Of a stretch of DNA of 64,000 bases, positions 1 through 9,844 are shown piece by piece. The position numbers and the translations under genes are program-made. Position 1 is the stretch's first letter, and the number at the start of each line of letters is the position of its first letter. Where the stretch lies: the NCBI GenBank assembly GCA_003478355.1, contig QUFC01000018.1:3130-67129 (forward strand). The letters are read 5' to 3'. Origin of the DNA: Lachnospiraceae bacterium AM48-27BH (GTDB lineage Bacteria; Bacillota; Clostridia; Lachnospirales; Lachnospiraceae). A model generated the notes under the pieces. The model was not told the origin of the DNA. It saw nothing but the letters and a program-made list of their open reading frames with translations, and searched no databases.

Positions 1-20
1 TGAATTTTATTTAAAATACC

Positions 21-50
21 CCTGCGGACCGTTTTTCCATGATCCGCAGG
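21..50 (-). terminator. Probable terminator of the SulP gene
   Basis: An 8-bp perfect inverted repeat (CCTGCGGA at 21-28, TCCGCAGG at 43-50) lies about 27 bases past the stop of the minus-strand SulP gene. On the minus strand it is followed by a short T-containing stretch, so it fits an intrinsic terminator. The T-tract is weak. Confidence 0.5.
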
Positions 51-76
51 ACATTTTCTTAATCATATCTATTTTT

Positions 77-1729
77 CTACTCTTCCACTCCCGCAAGTTT
101 CTCCGCACGCTCTAACGCTGCACTGATATTCGGGCAGAAGTTTTCTTCGCCAGCCAGTTCTACGAATTTCGCTTTCTTCATCACCTTCATCGGCTGCTCA
201 TTGACATGGGAGAATACAACGGTCACGCCCTTGCTCTCACATGCTTTGGTTAAGTTTACCAGAGCGTTCATGGCAGTGCTGTCTAAAGCGTTGACTGCCC
301 TCATGCGGAGTACCAGGCATTTCGCAAAATCCTCAACGACGATGTGCTCAATAATATCTGCCGCACCGAAGAATAACGGGCCGGAAATCTCATATACCCG
401 GATCTCTTTTGGCAGTTTCCGCAGAGTCTCATCTACGGTCTCGCTGTCATCATCGGCATAAACCCAGCTTTCTGCCCTGGTTTCCTCACTCATTCTCTTG
501 ATGAATAAGAGACATGCCAAAACCATACCGATCTCGATGGCCACTACCAGATCAAAGATCACAGTCAGGGCAAATGTCACAACCAGCACCAGGATATCGC
601 TCTTTGGTGCGGTCTCTACCAGCTGCTTGAAGGTACGCCACTGGCACATATTATAAGCAACCACAAATAAGATCGCGGCAATGGTTGGCATCGGGATCAT
701 ACCTGCGTATGGCATCAGAACTACTAAAACGATCACCAGTGTAATGGAATGAACCATACCAGCCACCGGAGTACGTCCTCCGTTTTTGATGTTCGCTGCT
801 GTCCGGGCGATGGCTCCGGTTGCCGGAATTCCACCGAATAACGCGGACGTAATATTACCAGCGCCCTGTGCCACTAACTCCATATCGGAGCGGTGTTTTC
901 CATTGATCATGCCGTCTGCCACTACACAGGAGAGGAGGGACTCGATCGCCGCCAGCACTGCAATGGTAAATGCATTTGGCACTGCTGCCTTTACTGTCTC
1001 AAAGGTAACGGATGGAAGGTGGAAGGATGGAAGTGCATTGCTGATGGTGTACAGATTTCCAATGGTGGATACTTTTAATGGAAGGAACTGCACCATCAAT
1101 ATCCCTGCGATGACTGCGATCAGGGATCCCGGGATTTTCTTAAAGACCATCGGAGACACGATCAGAATTGCCAGACTGACAGCACCTACCAGCACTGCCG
1201 CCCAATTGATGGTTCCGACATTCTCCGCAAATGCAGCTAATTTCTCCATCGTCTCAATAGGGCGGACGCCCTCCGGATAAGTTACACCGAAGAAATCCTT
1301 TAACTGACCGATGACAATGGTCACTGCAATACCGGAGGTAAAACCTGTGGTGATCGTATAAGGAATGAACTTGATCAGGCTTCCAAAATGGAACACACCC
1401 ATAAGGATCAGGAACACACCTGCCAAAACAGTGGCGATCACCAGACCATCCATACCATCTCTTGCCACAATACCAGCCACGATGGTAGCAAATGCCGCCG
1501 TCGGACCGGCGATCTGTACGCTGCTTCCGCCCAGAGCGGAGATCACGAAGCCTGCCACAATGGCAGTGAAAATACCAGCCTCCGGACCGACTCCTGATGC
1601 TAAGGCCAGGGCGATGGACAGAGGAAGGGCGATAATGGCTACAATAATTCCCGCCGTGACATCCTTCACAAACTGGGAACGGTCATAGGTTTTTAACGCC
1701 GTGAATAACATTGGTTTTAAAGAACTCAT
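77..1729 (-). CDS. SulP family anion permease with STAS domain
   Basis: Inner-membrane anion transporter of 550 residues. The first ~420 residues are strongly hydrophobic and carry the SulP-type N-terminal block (ALPLSIALALASG, then AGIFTAIVAGFV); residues ~445-545 form a cytoplasmic STAS domain (IRVYEISGPLFFGAAD, then ALDSTAMNAL). Full length for the family. Members carry sulfate, bicarbonate or other anions, and the substrate cannot be told from sequence. The ATG is preceded by AAAGG at a usable distance. It is transcribed alone: a strong promoter at 1822-1850 lies between it and polC, and a hairpin follows the stop. No sulfate assimilation genes adjoin it, so bicarbonate or another anion is as plausible as sulfate. 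Confidence 0.9.
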   Translation of the reverse strand: MSSLKPMLFTALKTYDRSQFVKDVTAGIIVAIIALPLSIALALASGVGPEAGIFTAIVAGFVISALGGSSVQIAGPTAAFATIVAGIVARDGMDGLVIATVLAGVFLILMGVFHFGSLIKFIPYTITTGFTSGIAVTIVIGQLKDFFGVTYPEGVRPIETMEKLAAFAENVGTINWAAVLVGAVSLAILIVSPMVFKKIPGSLIAVIAGILMVQFLPLKVSTIGNLYTISNALPSFHLPSVTFETVKAAVPNAFTIAVLAAIESLLSCVVADGMINGKHRSDMELVAQGAGNITSALFGGIPATGAIARTAANIKNGGRTPVAGMVHSITLVIVLVVLMPYAGMIPMPTIAAILFVVAYNMCQWRTFKQLVETAPKSDILVLVVTFALTVIFDLVVAIEIGMVLACLLFIKRMSEETRAESWVYADDDSETVDETLRKLPKEIRVYEISGPLFFGAADIIEHIVVEDFAKCLVLRMRAVNALDSTAMNALVNLTKACESKGVTVVFSHVNEQPMKVMKKAKFVELAGEENFCPNISAALERAEKLAGVEE

Positions 1730-1821
1730 GATTTACCTTTGTTTCCTTTCTTGAATGCTGTAACGATCCAGACCTGCTGAAACATTACTTGATCTGCTGC
1801 TTTTTCAAACACACGGTTACG

Positions 1822-1850
1822 AGTATAGCACCCGAAAATCCATAAGTCAA
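1822..1850 (-). promoter_or_regulatory. Promoter for the SulP gene
   Basis: On the minus strand TTGACT (1845-1850) and TATACT (1822-1827) are separated by exactly 17 bases, a near-consensus sigma-A promoter about 95 bases upstream of the SulP start. It separates SulP from the polC operon. Confidence 0.75.
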
Positions 1851-1923
1851 AGGCTATATACCAGCAAACCCGCGAATTATGGAAAAAAATACAAAAATCA
1901 TAAATCCAACACCCAACATTATT

Positions 1924-4900
1924 TCACGCAAAATCAAACAGTGACAGCTGATTGGACTGTGGCAGATCCCCTAACAGCCCCAGATCTCCCATGAGATCAC
2001 AGATGGTCTTGCTGACCTTGGTACGGTTGCAGAAATCCTCTCTGGACAGGAAAACACCGTCCTTCACCGCATCCACAACACCCTCAGCCGCCTTATCACC
2101 CATGCCGTCAATACTGCTTAAGGATGGCATCAGCTTTCCGTCGATGATCTGAAAATCCTTCGCCTTTGCCTTGTAGATATCGATCGGGGTAAATGTAAAG
2201 CCTCTTGCATACATTTCCTGGACGATACGCATATCACGAAGAGTATCCTGCTCCTTCTTAGACAGGGTATCTGCCCGCTTCTTATAATCTGCCAGGAAAT
2301 ATTCCAGTTTATCCCGTCCCTGGCACATGATCTCATAGCTGAAGGCACTGGCACGGATACTAAAAAACGCCGCATAGTAAGCCAGCGGGTAAAATACCTT
2401 ACAGTAAGCAATACGCCATGCCATCATAACATACGCTGCTGCATGGGCCTTCGGGAACATGTATTTGATCTTCAGACAGGAATCGATATACCACTGTGGC
2501 ACATCGTGGGCCAGCATAGCCTCGATCCATTCCGGCTTTAAGCCCTTTCCTTTACGGACCGACTCCATGATGGTGAAAGAAAGTCCCTCTTCCATGCCTT
2601 TCTGGATCAGATAAACCATGATATCATCTCGACAGCAGATGGCCGTCTGAATGGTAGCCTGCCCGCTTAAGATCAGGTCTTTGGCATTGCCCAGCCATAC
2701 ATCCGTACCGTGGGCCAGTCCGGCGATACGCACCAGATCAGAAAAATACTTCGGCTTCGCGTCCAGAAGCATCTGCATCGCAAAATCCGTACCGAACTCC
2801 GGCACTCCAAGGGCACCCAGCGGACATCCACCGATATCATCCGGCGTGATGCCCAGTGCTTCTGTGCTCTGGAATAAGGACATGACCTCCTTACAATCCA
2901 GCGGAATATCCTTAACAGGGTCCAGCCCCGTCAAGTCCTGAAGCATACGGATCATGGTCGGATCATCGTGTCCCAGAATATCCAGCTTCAACAGGTTGTG
3001 GTCGATGGAATGGTAATCAAAATGGGTGGTGACCGTGGTAGTGGTCATATCGTTAGCAGGGCGCTGAACAGGCGTAAAAGAGTAGATCTCCTCTCCCACC
3101 GGCAGAACGACGATACCGCCCGGATGTTGTCCCGTGGTACGCCGCACGCCCACACAGCCCTGGACAATCCGGTTGATCTCACAGTTCCGTTTCCGGTCCC
3201 CGCGCTCTTCATAATAGTTTTTCACATAACCATAAGCTGTCTTATCTGCCAGCGTACCGATGGTTCCCGCCCGGAAGGTCTGTCCCTTTCCGAAAATAAC
3301 CTCCGTATAATCGTGGGCATGGCTCTGGTACTCACCAGAGAAGTTCAAGTCGATATCAGGCTCCTTATCTCCCTTAAATCCAAGGAACGTCTCAAATGGA
3401 ATGTCGTGTCCGTCCTTTTTCAGCATGGTCCCGCACACCGGGCATTCCTTATCCGGCATATCACATCCGGACATACCAGAGTATTTCTTTACCTCTTCCG
3501 AATCAAAATCGGAATAATGACATTTGGGGCAGTAATAATGAGGACTTAGCGGATTTACCTCCGTAATTCCCGACATAGTGGCTACCATGGACGAACCGAC
3601 AGAGCCTCGGGAACCAACCAGATATCCGTCCTCATTAGACTTCCACACAAGCTTCTGGGCGATGATGTACATCACGGCGAATCCATTGGAAATGATGGAG
3701 TTCAGCTCCCGCTCCAGACGCTCCACAACGATCTCCGGCAGATCTTCGCCATATAACTCATGTGCCCGGTTGTAACAGATATTTCTCAAGGTTTCATCTG
3801 AATTTTCAATGACCGGAGGACATTTATCCGGGCGCACCGGGGAGATCAGCTCGCACTGGTCGGCAATAAACCGGGTGTTGGTCACTACGACCTCCTGGGC
3901 CTTATCCGGACCCAGGTAAGCAAACTCCTCCAGCATTTCTTCTGTGGTTCTTAAATATAACGGCGCCTGCTCATCACAGTCCTTAAAGCCTTTGCCCGCC
4001 ATGATGATCCTGCGGTACACCTCGTCCTCCGGATCCAGGAAATGCACATCGCAGGTAGCGCAGACCGGTTTCTGGAACTGCTCTCCTAAACGGACGATCC
4101 GGCGGTTCAAATCCCGCAGATCTTCTTCATTCTGGACAGAGCTGTCCTCGTTCCGGATCATAAACGCGTTGTTGCCAATGGGCTGGATCTCCAGGTAATC
4201 ATAGAAATTCACAATTCTTCCAAGTTCTGAATCCGGTACGCCGCGTACCACCGCCTGAAACAGCTCTCCCGCCTCGCAGGCAGAGCCGATGATCAGGCCT
4301 TCCCGGTATTTGGCAAGGACGCTCTTAGGGATTCTCGGCACTCGGTGAAAATAATTGATATGAGCCCAGGAAACAAGACGGTACAGATTCACTCTTCCCA
4401 CATCATTTTTCGCCAAAATAATAATATGATAGGTCGGCAGCTTCTTGATGCCTTCCTCGTCCAGCTCACTTAATTTATTTAATTCGTCCAGTGTGGAAAT
4501 GTCCCGCTCTTTCAGCATTTTCAAAAATGCCACAAAGATCTCCGCGGTTGCTCCCGCATCATCCACCGCCCTGTGGTGATTCTCCAGGGACACATTCAGG
4601 GCCTTTGCCACGGTATCCAGCTTATAACGGTTCAGCTGCGGCAGTAAAATACGGGCCAGAGTTACCGTATCCAGCACCGTCGGATCAAAGGGCAGTCCCA
4701 GTTCTTCTGCATTGTGGGCGATAAAGCTTACATCAAAGGATGCGTTGTGGGCCACCAGGGCACAGCCTTCACAGAATTTCAGAAAATCCGGCAGGACCTT
4801 ATCAATCTTTGGAGCAGGAAGCACCATACTGTCGTTGATACTGGTCAGCTGCTCGATCCGGAACGGGATCGGAATATCCGGATTGACAAAGGTGCTGAAC

Positions 4901-6447
4901 TTGTCCGTGATCGTTCCATTTACCACCTTTACCGCACCGATCTCGATGATCCGATCGGAAAGAGGACTAAATCCGGTGGTCTCGATATCAAACACCACGT
5001 AAGGATCGTCAAAGCTCTGATTTCTGGAATTCTCCACCAGCTGCTTGGTATCATCTACCAGATAACCCTCCACGCCATAGATCACCTTGAACGGATCATT
5101 CTTGTCCAGGCTGTGGCTGGCCTCGGTAAATGCCTGGACACAGCCGTGATCCGTCACTGCCAGCGCCGGCATTCCCCATTTCTTGGCGCGTTTGATGATA
5201 TCCGCCACATTAGAAACACCATCCATATCGCTCATCTTCGTATGGCAGTGGAGCTCGATCCGCTTTACCAGGCTGTTATCATTGCGCTTGCCCGTAAAAT
5301 CCTCACATTTCTTGATGCCTACTACCGATCCGATGGTCAGCTCACCGTCAAACTTATCGATGGTGGTCATCCCCCGCAGTTTAATGAAGTTCTTCTTCAC
5401 TACTGCCTTGTTGATGTCCTCTAACATTTCCTCTCTGGCAAATAATTTCACCGTGATCGTATCGGTAAAGTCCGTCACATCGAAGATCACAATGGTTTTC
5501 CCGCTCTTTAACAAACGGCTGTCGGTGTTGATGATCTGACCACGGATAGTGACTTCCCCCATCTCTCCCGCAATGTCACGGATGCTGATAAACTCATCAT
5601 CAAAATCACGGCCATACAGCACATCCGGGTTGTCGCTTTTTTTCTGATAGCTGCCGCCGAATTTCCGGTCTCTGGAAAATGGCTTCTTCCACTCACCGCC
5701 TCCATTGGCGCCAGACGCCGCCGCTGCTCCGGCTCCTGCACCTCCTGATGCGGTCTTGACCGCTGGTGCTGCGTTCCCGCCATTTCCAGCCCCTGCAGTC
5801 CTGGCACTATGGGCCGTTTCTTCCTTCTTCACCGGCGCCGCTGCATCTGCACCGTCTCCCAGCTTATCTGCCAATGCCACCAGGCGGTCATTGATCTCCC
5901 GCTGGATCTGCGCTTCACGCTGCTGGCTTTCCTGATTTTCCTTCACCGGAATGTACTCGTAGATCACATCAACAGGAAGACCGCACCGTTCGTGGAATAC
6001 CTTCTCCAGTATCCGCTTTAGCTCTGAGGTTTTCTCCCGGAATACCGCATTGTCCTCCACGGTCATGCGAAGAATATTTTCCTGTGGGAAGGTACACTCT
6101 GCCCGCCGGAGTATATTGTATTCAATGATACTGTAATGCTTTAATTCCATAAGAAGACTGTCCTTATATACCCGAAACAGCTTCTGTGGAGTATACTGAC
6201 CGGACAGACGGTATTTCTCCACGATCTTAATGGTCAGTTTCTTTCCCGGAAATAACTGTTCCCGGATTCCTTTTTCCAGGTCATAGATATTTTTCTTATG
6301 GATCAGACGCTGACTTACGATATAAATACGAATAGAGCTTCTATCCCTGGTGGATGAGACACGCTCCACATCCACCAGCTTTAAAAGCTCCTCCATCTCT
6401 GTGGTCATATGTAAGTCAGGAAATACTTCCAAAAAACCTTTTGCCAT
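1924..6447 (-). CDS. polC: DNA polymerase III, PolC-type
   Basis: Replicative DNA polymerase of low-GC Gram-positives, 1507 residues, somewhat above the usual ~1440. Visible in order: N-terminal domains; a low-complexity Ala/Gly/Asn linker around 205-250; an OB fold (VTIRGQIINTDSRLLKSG); a PHP domain with HCHTKMSDMDG near residue 397; an inserted proofreading exonuclease (FDIETTG near 486, later HNASFDVSFI and HRAVDDAGA); a polymerase core with GSRGSVGSS, a four-Cys zinc site (CPKCH ... CPVCG) and the catalytic PDIDLNFSG near 1032. It is the last gene of the pyrH-to-polC operon, ~75 bases after ispG, the usual place in Lachnospiraceae-like genomes. The long Ala/Gly linker is the only unusual part and explains the extra length. 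Confidence 0.97.
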   Translation of the reverse strand: MAKGFLEVFPDLHMTTEMEELLKLVDVERVSSTRDRSSIRIYIVSQRLIHKKNIYDLEKGIREQLFPGKKLTIKIVEKYRLSGQYTPQKLFRVYKDSLLMELKHYSIIEYNILRRAECTFPQENILRMTVEDNAVFREKTSELKRILEKVFHERCGLPVDVIYEYIPVKENQESQQREAQIQREINDRLVALADKLGDGADAAAPVKKEETAHSARTAGAGNGGNAAPAVKTASGGAGAGAAAASGANGGGEWKKPFSRDRKFGGSYQKKSDNPDVLYGRDFDDEFISIRDIAGEMGEVTIRGQIINTDSRLLKSGKTIVIFDVTDFTDTITVKLFAREEMLEDINKAVVKKNFIKLRGMTTIDKFDGELTIGSVVGIKKCEDFTGKRNDNSLVKRIELHCHTKMSDMDGVSNVADIIKRAKKWGMPALAVTDHGCVQAFTEASHSLDKNDPFKVIYGVEGYLVDDTKQLVENSRNQSFDDPYVVFDIETTGFSPLSDRIIEIGAVKVVNGTITDKFSTFVNPDIPIPFRIEQLTSINDSMVLPAPKIDKVLPDFLKFCEGCALVAHNASFDVSFIAHNAEELGLPFDPTVLDTVTLARILLPQLNRYKLDTVAKALNVSLENHHRAVDDAGATAEIFVAFLKMLKERDISTLDELNKLSELDEEGIKKLPTYHIIILAKNDVGRVNLYRLVSWAHINYFHRVPRIPKSVLAKYREGLIIGSACEAGELFQAVVRGVPDSELGRIVNFYDYLEIQPIGNNAFMIRNEDSSVQNEEDLRDLNRRIVRLGEQFQKPVCATCDVHFLDPEDEVYRRIIMAGKGFKDCDEQAPLYLRTTEEMLEEFAYLGPDKAQEVVVTNTRFIADQCELISPVRPDKCPPVIENSDETLRNICYNRAHELYGEDLPEIVVERLERELNSIISNGFAVMYIIAQKLVWKSNEDGYLVGSRGSVGSSMVATMSGITEVNPLSPHYYCPKCHYSDFDSEEVKKYSGMSGCDMPDKECPVCGTMLKKDGHDIPFETFLGFKGDKEPDIDLNFSGEYQSHAHDYTEVIFGKGQTFRAGTIGTLADKTAYGYVKNYYEERGDRKRNCEINRIVQGCVGVRRTTGQHPGGIVVLPVGEEIYSFTPVQRPANDMTTTTVTTHFDYHSIDHNLLKLDILGHDDPTMIRMLQDLTGLDPVKDIPLDCKEVMSLFQSTEALGITPDDIGGCPLGALGVPEFGTDFAMQMLLDAKPKYFSDLVRIAGLAHGTDVWLGNAKDLILSGQATIQTAICCRDDIMVYLIQKGMEEGLSFTIMESVRKGKGLKPEWIEAMLAHDVPQWYIDSCLKIKYMFPKAHAAAYVMMAWRIAYCKVFYPLAYYAAFFSIRASAFSYEIMCQGRDKLEYFLADYKKRADTLSKKEQDTLRDMRIVQEMYARGFTFTPIDIYKAKAKDFQIIDGKLMPSLSSIDGMGDKAAEGVVDAVKDGVFLSREDFCNRTKVSKTICDLMGDLGLLGDLPQSNQLSLFDFA

Positions 6448-6521
6448 ACTCTCACCTTTACTGTATTGTAACGATTGTCCATTCCCCTTACACAGGGCTG
6501 TGCGGCAATCACATGGGACTC

Positions 6522-7598
6522 TTAAACTGTCTCGTTCTTCTCTTGATCCAGCTTGATGATCTCTTCTCTCAGGGCGCTTAACAACTCATTCTCCGGCACC
6601 TTCCGCAGCACTTCGCCGTGCTTGATCAAAAGTCCTTCACCGATTCCTCCAGCCACGCCAAGATCCGCTTCCCTTGCTTCGCCCGGGCCATTTACCACGC
6701 AGCCCATGACTGCCACCTTGATGTTCATATGGTCAAATTCTGTCACCATATTCTCCACCCGGTTTGCCAGACCGATCAGATCGATCTTCGTCCTGCCGCA
6801 GGTCGGACAGGAGACCACCTCGATCCCGCCTTTTCGCAGTCCCAGGGTTCTTAAGATCAGTTTTGCTGACTTGATCTCCTCGATCGGCGCTCCGGTCAGG
6901 GAAACACGAATGGTATCGCCAATGCCCTGGTTTAAGATAATGCCAAGGCCGATGGCAGATTTGATATTGCCGGAAGTCAGTGTTCCGGCTTCGGTAATCC
7001 CCACATGAAGAGGATAATTGGTCTGTTTCGTGATCAGCTCATGGGCTTTCACACACATTAACACGTCGGAAGACTTGATGCTGATGACCAGATTGTCATA
7101 ACCCATCTCCTCGATCATGTGCACCTTATCCAAAGCACTCTCCACGATACCTTCCGCAGTCACACCGCCGTATTTCTCGATCAGATGCTTCTCCAGAGAA
7201 CCACTGTTGACGCCCACACGGATCGGGATTCCGTATTCTTTTGCCTTATCCACCACCGCCTGGACCCGGTCTCTGGTTCCGATGTTTCCCGGATTGATCC
7301 GGATCTTATCGGCTCCATTTTCAATGGCTGCAATGGCAAGACGGTAGTCAAAATGAATATCCGCTACCAATGGAATGTGAATCTGCTTCTTGATCTGGCG
7401 GATAGCCTCTGCCGCTTCTTTGGTTGGCACTGCCACACGGATGATATCACACCCCGCCTGCTCCAGCTCCAGGATCTGTTTCACTGTTTCTTCTACATGT
7501 TCCGTCTTGGTGTTGCACATGGACTGGATCAGGATCGGATTGCCGCCGCCGATCACCCGGTCTCCAATGTGGATCACCTTTGTATCATTTCTGCTCAT
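6522..7598 (-). CDS. ispG: 4-hydroxy-3-methylbut-2-en-1-yl diphosphate synthase
   Basis: Iron-sulfur enzyme (GcpE) of the MEP isoprenoid pathway that reductively converts methylerythritol cyclodiphosphate to HMBPP. 358 residues, the short bacterial form. The N-terminal TIM-barrel part has GGGNPILIQSMCNTKT and ADIHFDYRLA; the 4Fe-4S ligands are in SCPTCGR (~264) and GCVVNGPGEA (~300). It lies 9 bases after rseP, and the operon also holds dxr, so two MEP steps plus the prenyl transferase uppS are co-expressed. An AAAGGAG sits slightly far (about 11 bases) from the ATG, but the MSRND start agrees with the family. Confidence 0.96.
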   Translation of the reverse strand: MSRNDTKVIHIGDRVIGGGNPILIQSMCNTKTEHVEETVKQILELEQAGCDIIRVAVPTKEAAEAIRQIKKQIHIPLVADIHFDYRLAIAAIENGADKIRINPGNIGTRDRVQAVVDKAKEYGIPIRVGVNSGSLEKHLIEKYGGVTAEGIVESALDKVHMIEEMGYDNLVISIKSSDVLMCVKAHELITKQTNYPLHVGITEAGTLTSGNIKSAIGLGIILNQGIGDTIRVSLTGAPIEEIKSAKLILRTLGLRKGGIEVVSCPTCGRTKIDLIGLANRVENMVTEFDHMNIKVAVMGCVVNGPGEAREADLGVAGGIGEGLLIKHGEVLRKVPENELLSALREEIIKLDQEKNETV

Positions 7599-7607
7599 AT
7601 GAATTTC

Positions 7608-8669
7608 TTACACTCCTTTAAACAAGATCGATATATCATTAAACAGCACTAACCCCATCAGAACCATCAGCGCCGCCATGCCTGCCATATGAACCATGCC
7701 TTCTTTTTCTTTATCGATCGGTCTGCCGCGAAGCACCTCCAGAATCAGAAATACCAGCCTTCCTCCGTCTAAAGCCGGAATCGGAAGAAGATTCATGACA
7801 CCCAGGTTCGCGCTTAAAAGCATACACAGATTCATCAATGTCAAAATCACAGCAGACAAGCCGTAAGGAATGGTCTCTTCCACCGTCTCATCGATCATAC
7901 TGACCATGCGGACCGGACCTGCCACATCATCTCTGCCAACCTGACCATGGATCATCATGCCAAGGCTCTTGATGGTAGTCTTCACACTGTAGACCATCTC
8001 ATAAATACCGTATTTTAAAGTCTCGCCGATCCCCTGGGCTTTCGTATAACGGCCGCTGACCACGATTCCCAGCATATATCTGCCATTTTCATCGGAATAC
8101 CTGGGCGTCAGCGTCACCGTATGCTTTTCCCAGGTAACACCGTCTGCCGCCAGACGTTTAAACTCCACATCCACCGGATCAGACGGATGCAGCATCATAT
8201 AGATGGTAATGTCACGATATACCACCACCGGCTCATGGTCCAGCTTCGTGATCACATCACCCGCCTGCATCCCCTGTTCTTCTGCGGAAAATCCCGGCTG
8301 GACATCTGTCAGAGTCGGGGAATCGAAACCAACCGCATGGACAATGATGATGCCAAGCACCATGGCCAGCAGGAAATTAAAGAGCGGTCCCGCAAATACC
8401 ACTGCAATTCTCGCCCACACGGACTTATTGTTAAATGCTTTCGGATCGGATTCATTTTCATCCTCCCCCAACATCATGCAGGAACCACCGAAGGGCAAAA
8501 GCTTCAATGAATATCTGGTCTCACCTTTTTCAAAACTCCATACTCTGGGCCCCATCCCTATGGAAAATTCGATCACACCGATGCCGCACTTCTTCGCCAC
8601 GATGAAATGACCGAACTCATGAATCAGTACAATCAGTCCAAACACCAGGACTGCCACAATGATACTCAT
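7608..8669 (-). CDS. rseP: Site-2 intramembrane metalloprotease RseP
   Basis: M50 zinc protease of the membrane that cuts anti-sigma factors or signal-peptide remnants inside the bilayer. 353 residues. The zinc motif HExxH is H17-E18-F-G-H21 in the first membrane helix; a PDZ domain follows at about 105-200 (GDVITKLDHEPV); the third metal-ligand motif is LLPIPALDGGRL near residue 290; a final membrane helix ends the protein. Family-typical length. It sits between dxr and ispG, the conserved order in clostridia, which suggests co-expression with envelope and isoprenoid genes rather than a dedicated stress operon. Confidence 0.95.
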   Translation of the reverse strand: MSIIVAVLVFGLIVLIHEFGHFIVAKKCGIGVIEFSIGMGPRVWSFEKGETRYSLKLLPFGGSCMMLGEDENESDPKAFNNKSVWARIAVVFAGPLFNFLLAMVLGIIIVHAVGFDSPTLTDVQPGFSAEEQGMQAGDVITKLDHEPVVVYRDITIYMMLHPSDPVDVEFKRLAADGVTWEKHTVTLTPRYSDENGRYMLGIVVSGRYTKAQGIGETLKYGIYEMVYSVKTTIKSLGMMIHGQVGRDDVAGPVRMVSMIDETVEETIPYGLSAVILTLMNLCMLLSANLGVMNLLPIPALDGGRLVFLILEVLRGRPIDKEKEGMVHMAGMAALMVLMGLVLFNDISILFKGV

Positions 8670-8686
8670 CTGTCTGCTTATTCCTC

Positions 8687-9820
8687 CTATCTCAACAACT
8701 CATCTACTTCTCTCTCGGTCTCCAAAATCTGTTCCACTGTCGGATCATCAATCACTTTATGATTCTCCATAGCTTTCTGGATCATATCCGTGATCTCCAG
8801 ATAGGAGATCTCACGATTTAAGAATTTGGCAACCGCATATTCATTGGCTGCATTAAATACCGTTGGAAGGGAACCGCCCCTTCTTCCCGCCTCATAAGCC
8901 AGCGCCAGTCCGTGAAAATTCTCCAGATCCGGCTTTTCAAAGGTGATCTGGCTTAATTTCCAGAAGTCCAGACGGTCTCCCGGCAGATACCGTCGCTCCG
9001 GATAATAGAGAGCATACTGGATCGGCAGGCGCATATCCGGTGTTCCGAGCTGGGCGATCACCGCACCGTCCTCATACTCGACCATGGAATGGATGATGCT
9101 CTGTGGCTGGACAACCACCTGCACCTGATCCATCTCTACATCAAACAGCCAGTGAGCCTCCATCACTTCCAATCCCTTGTTGACCATGGTGGAAGAATCG
9201 ATGGTGATCTTTCTTCCCATGGACCAGTTTGGATGTTTTAAGGCATCCTCTACCTGAACAGACGCCATCTGCTCTCTGGTATGGCCACGGAATGGGCCGC
9301 CAGAAGCGGTTAACAGGATCTTGTGGATCTTATTGCCATGTTCACCATTTAAACTCTGGAAAATGGCACTGTGCTCACTGTCCACCGGAAGGATCTTCAC
9401 ACCAAGCTTTTCTGCTAACGGCATGATGATATGTCCGGCAGTTACTAAAGTCTCTTTATTGGCTAAAGCAATATCTTTACCAGCCTCCATCGCTGCGATG
9501 GTCGGGCGGATACCGATCATGCCCACAACGGCAGTCACCACGATCTGGGCCTCTTTCTCTGTTGCTACTTCTAACAGACCGTTCATACCGGACACCACTT
9601 TTACCGGAAGGTCTGCCACTTTCGCCTTCAATTCCAGTGCCTTTTTCTCATCCCATACTGCTGCTATGGATGGATGAAACTCCCGGATCTGTTTTTCTAA
9701 CAGAGCGATATTACTTCCTGCAGCCATGGCTGTTACCTGGATATCGCCCTGGTTTCTCACTACATCTAAGGTCTGGGTACCGATGGAACCGGTAGAACCC
9801 AGAAGTGCGATCTTTTTCAT
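8687..9820 (-). CDS. dxr: 1-deoxy-D-xylulose 5-phosphate reductoisomerase
   Basis: Cytosolic NADPH enzyme that makes methylerythritol 4-phosphate, the committed MEP step. 377 residues, full length. NADPH-binding GSTGSIG is at residues 8-14; the metal/substrate region shows VDSEHSAIFQ and LTASGGPFRG; ANEYAVAKFL lies near the C-terminus as expected. AGGAG precedes the ATG at a normal distance. It follows cdsA by 24 bases and precedes rseP by 17, so it is inside the operon. Confidence 0.97.
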   Translation of the reverse strand: MKKIALLGSTGSIGTQTLDVVRNQGDIQVTAMAAGSNIALLEKQIREFHPSIAAVWDEKKALELKAKVADLPVKVVSGMNGLLEVATEKEAQIVVTAVVGMIGIRPTIAAMEAGKDIALANKETLVTAGHIIMPLAEKLGVKILPVDSEHSAIFQSLNGEHGNKIHKILLTASGGPFRGHTREQMASVQVEDALKHPNWSMGRKITIDSSTMVNKGLEVMEAHWLFDVEMDQVQVVVQPQSIIHSMVEYEDGAVIAQLGTPDMRLPIQYALYYPERRYLPGDRLDFWKLSQITFEKPDLENFHGLALAYEAGRRGGSLPTVFNAANEYAVAKFLNREISYLEITDMIQKAMENHKVIDDPTVEQILETEREVDELLR

Positions 9821-9844
9821 GATTTTCTCCTATATGCCAATGCA

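Noticed and set aside
2968..5424. Long plus-strand frames opposite polC (for example 2968-3549 and 4714-5424)
   Set aside because: They are antisense shadows of a clearly intact polC; no ribosome sites and no family text.
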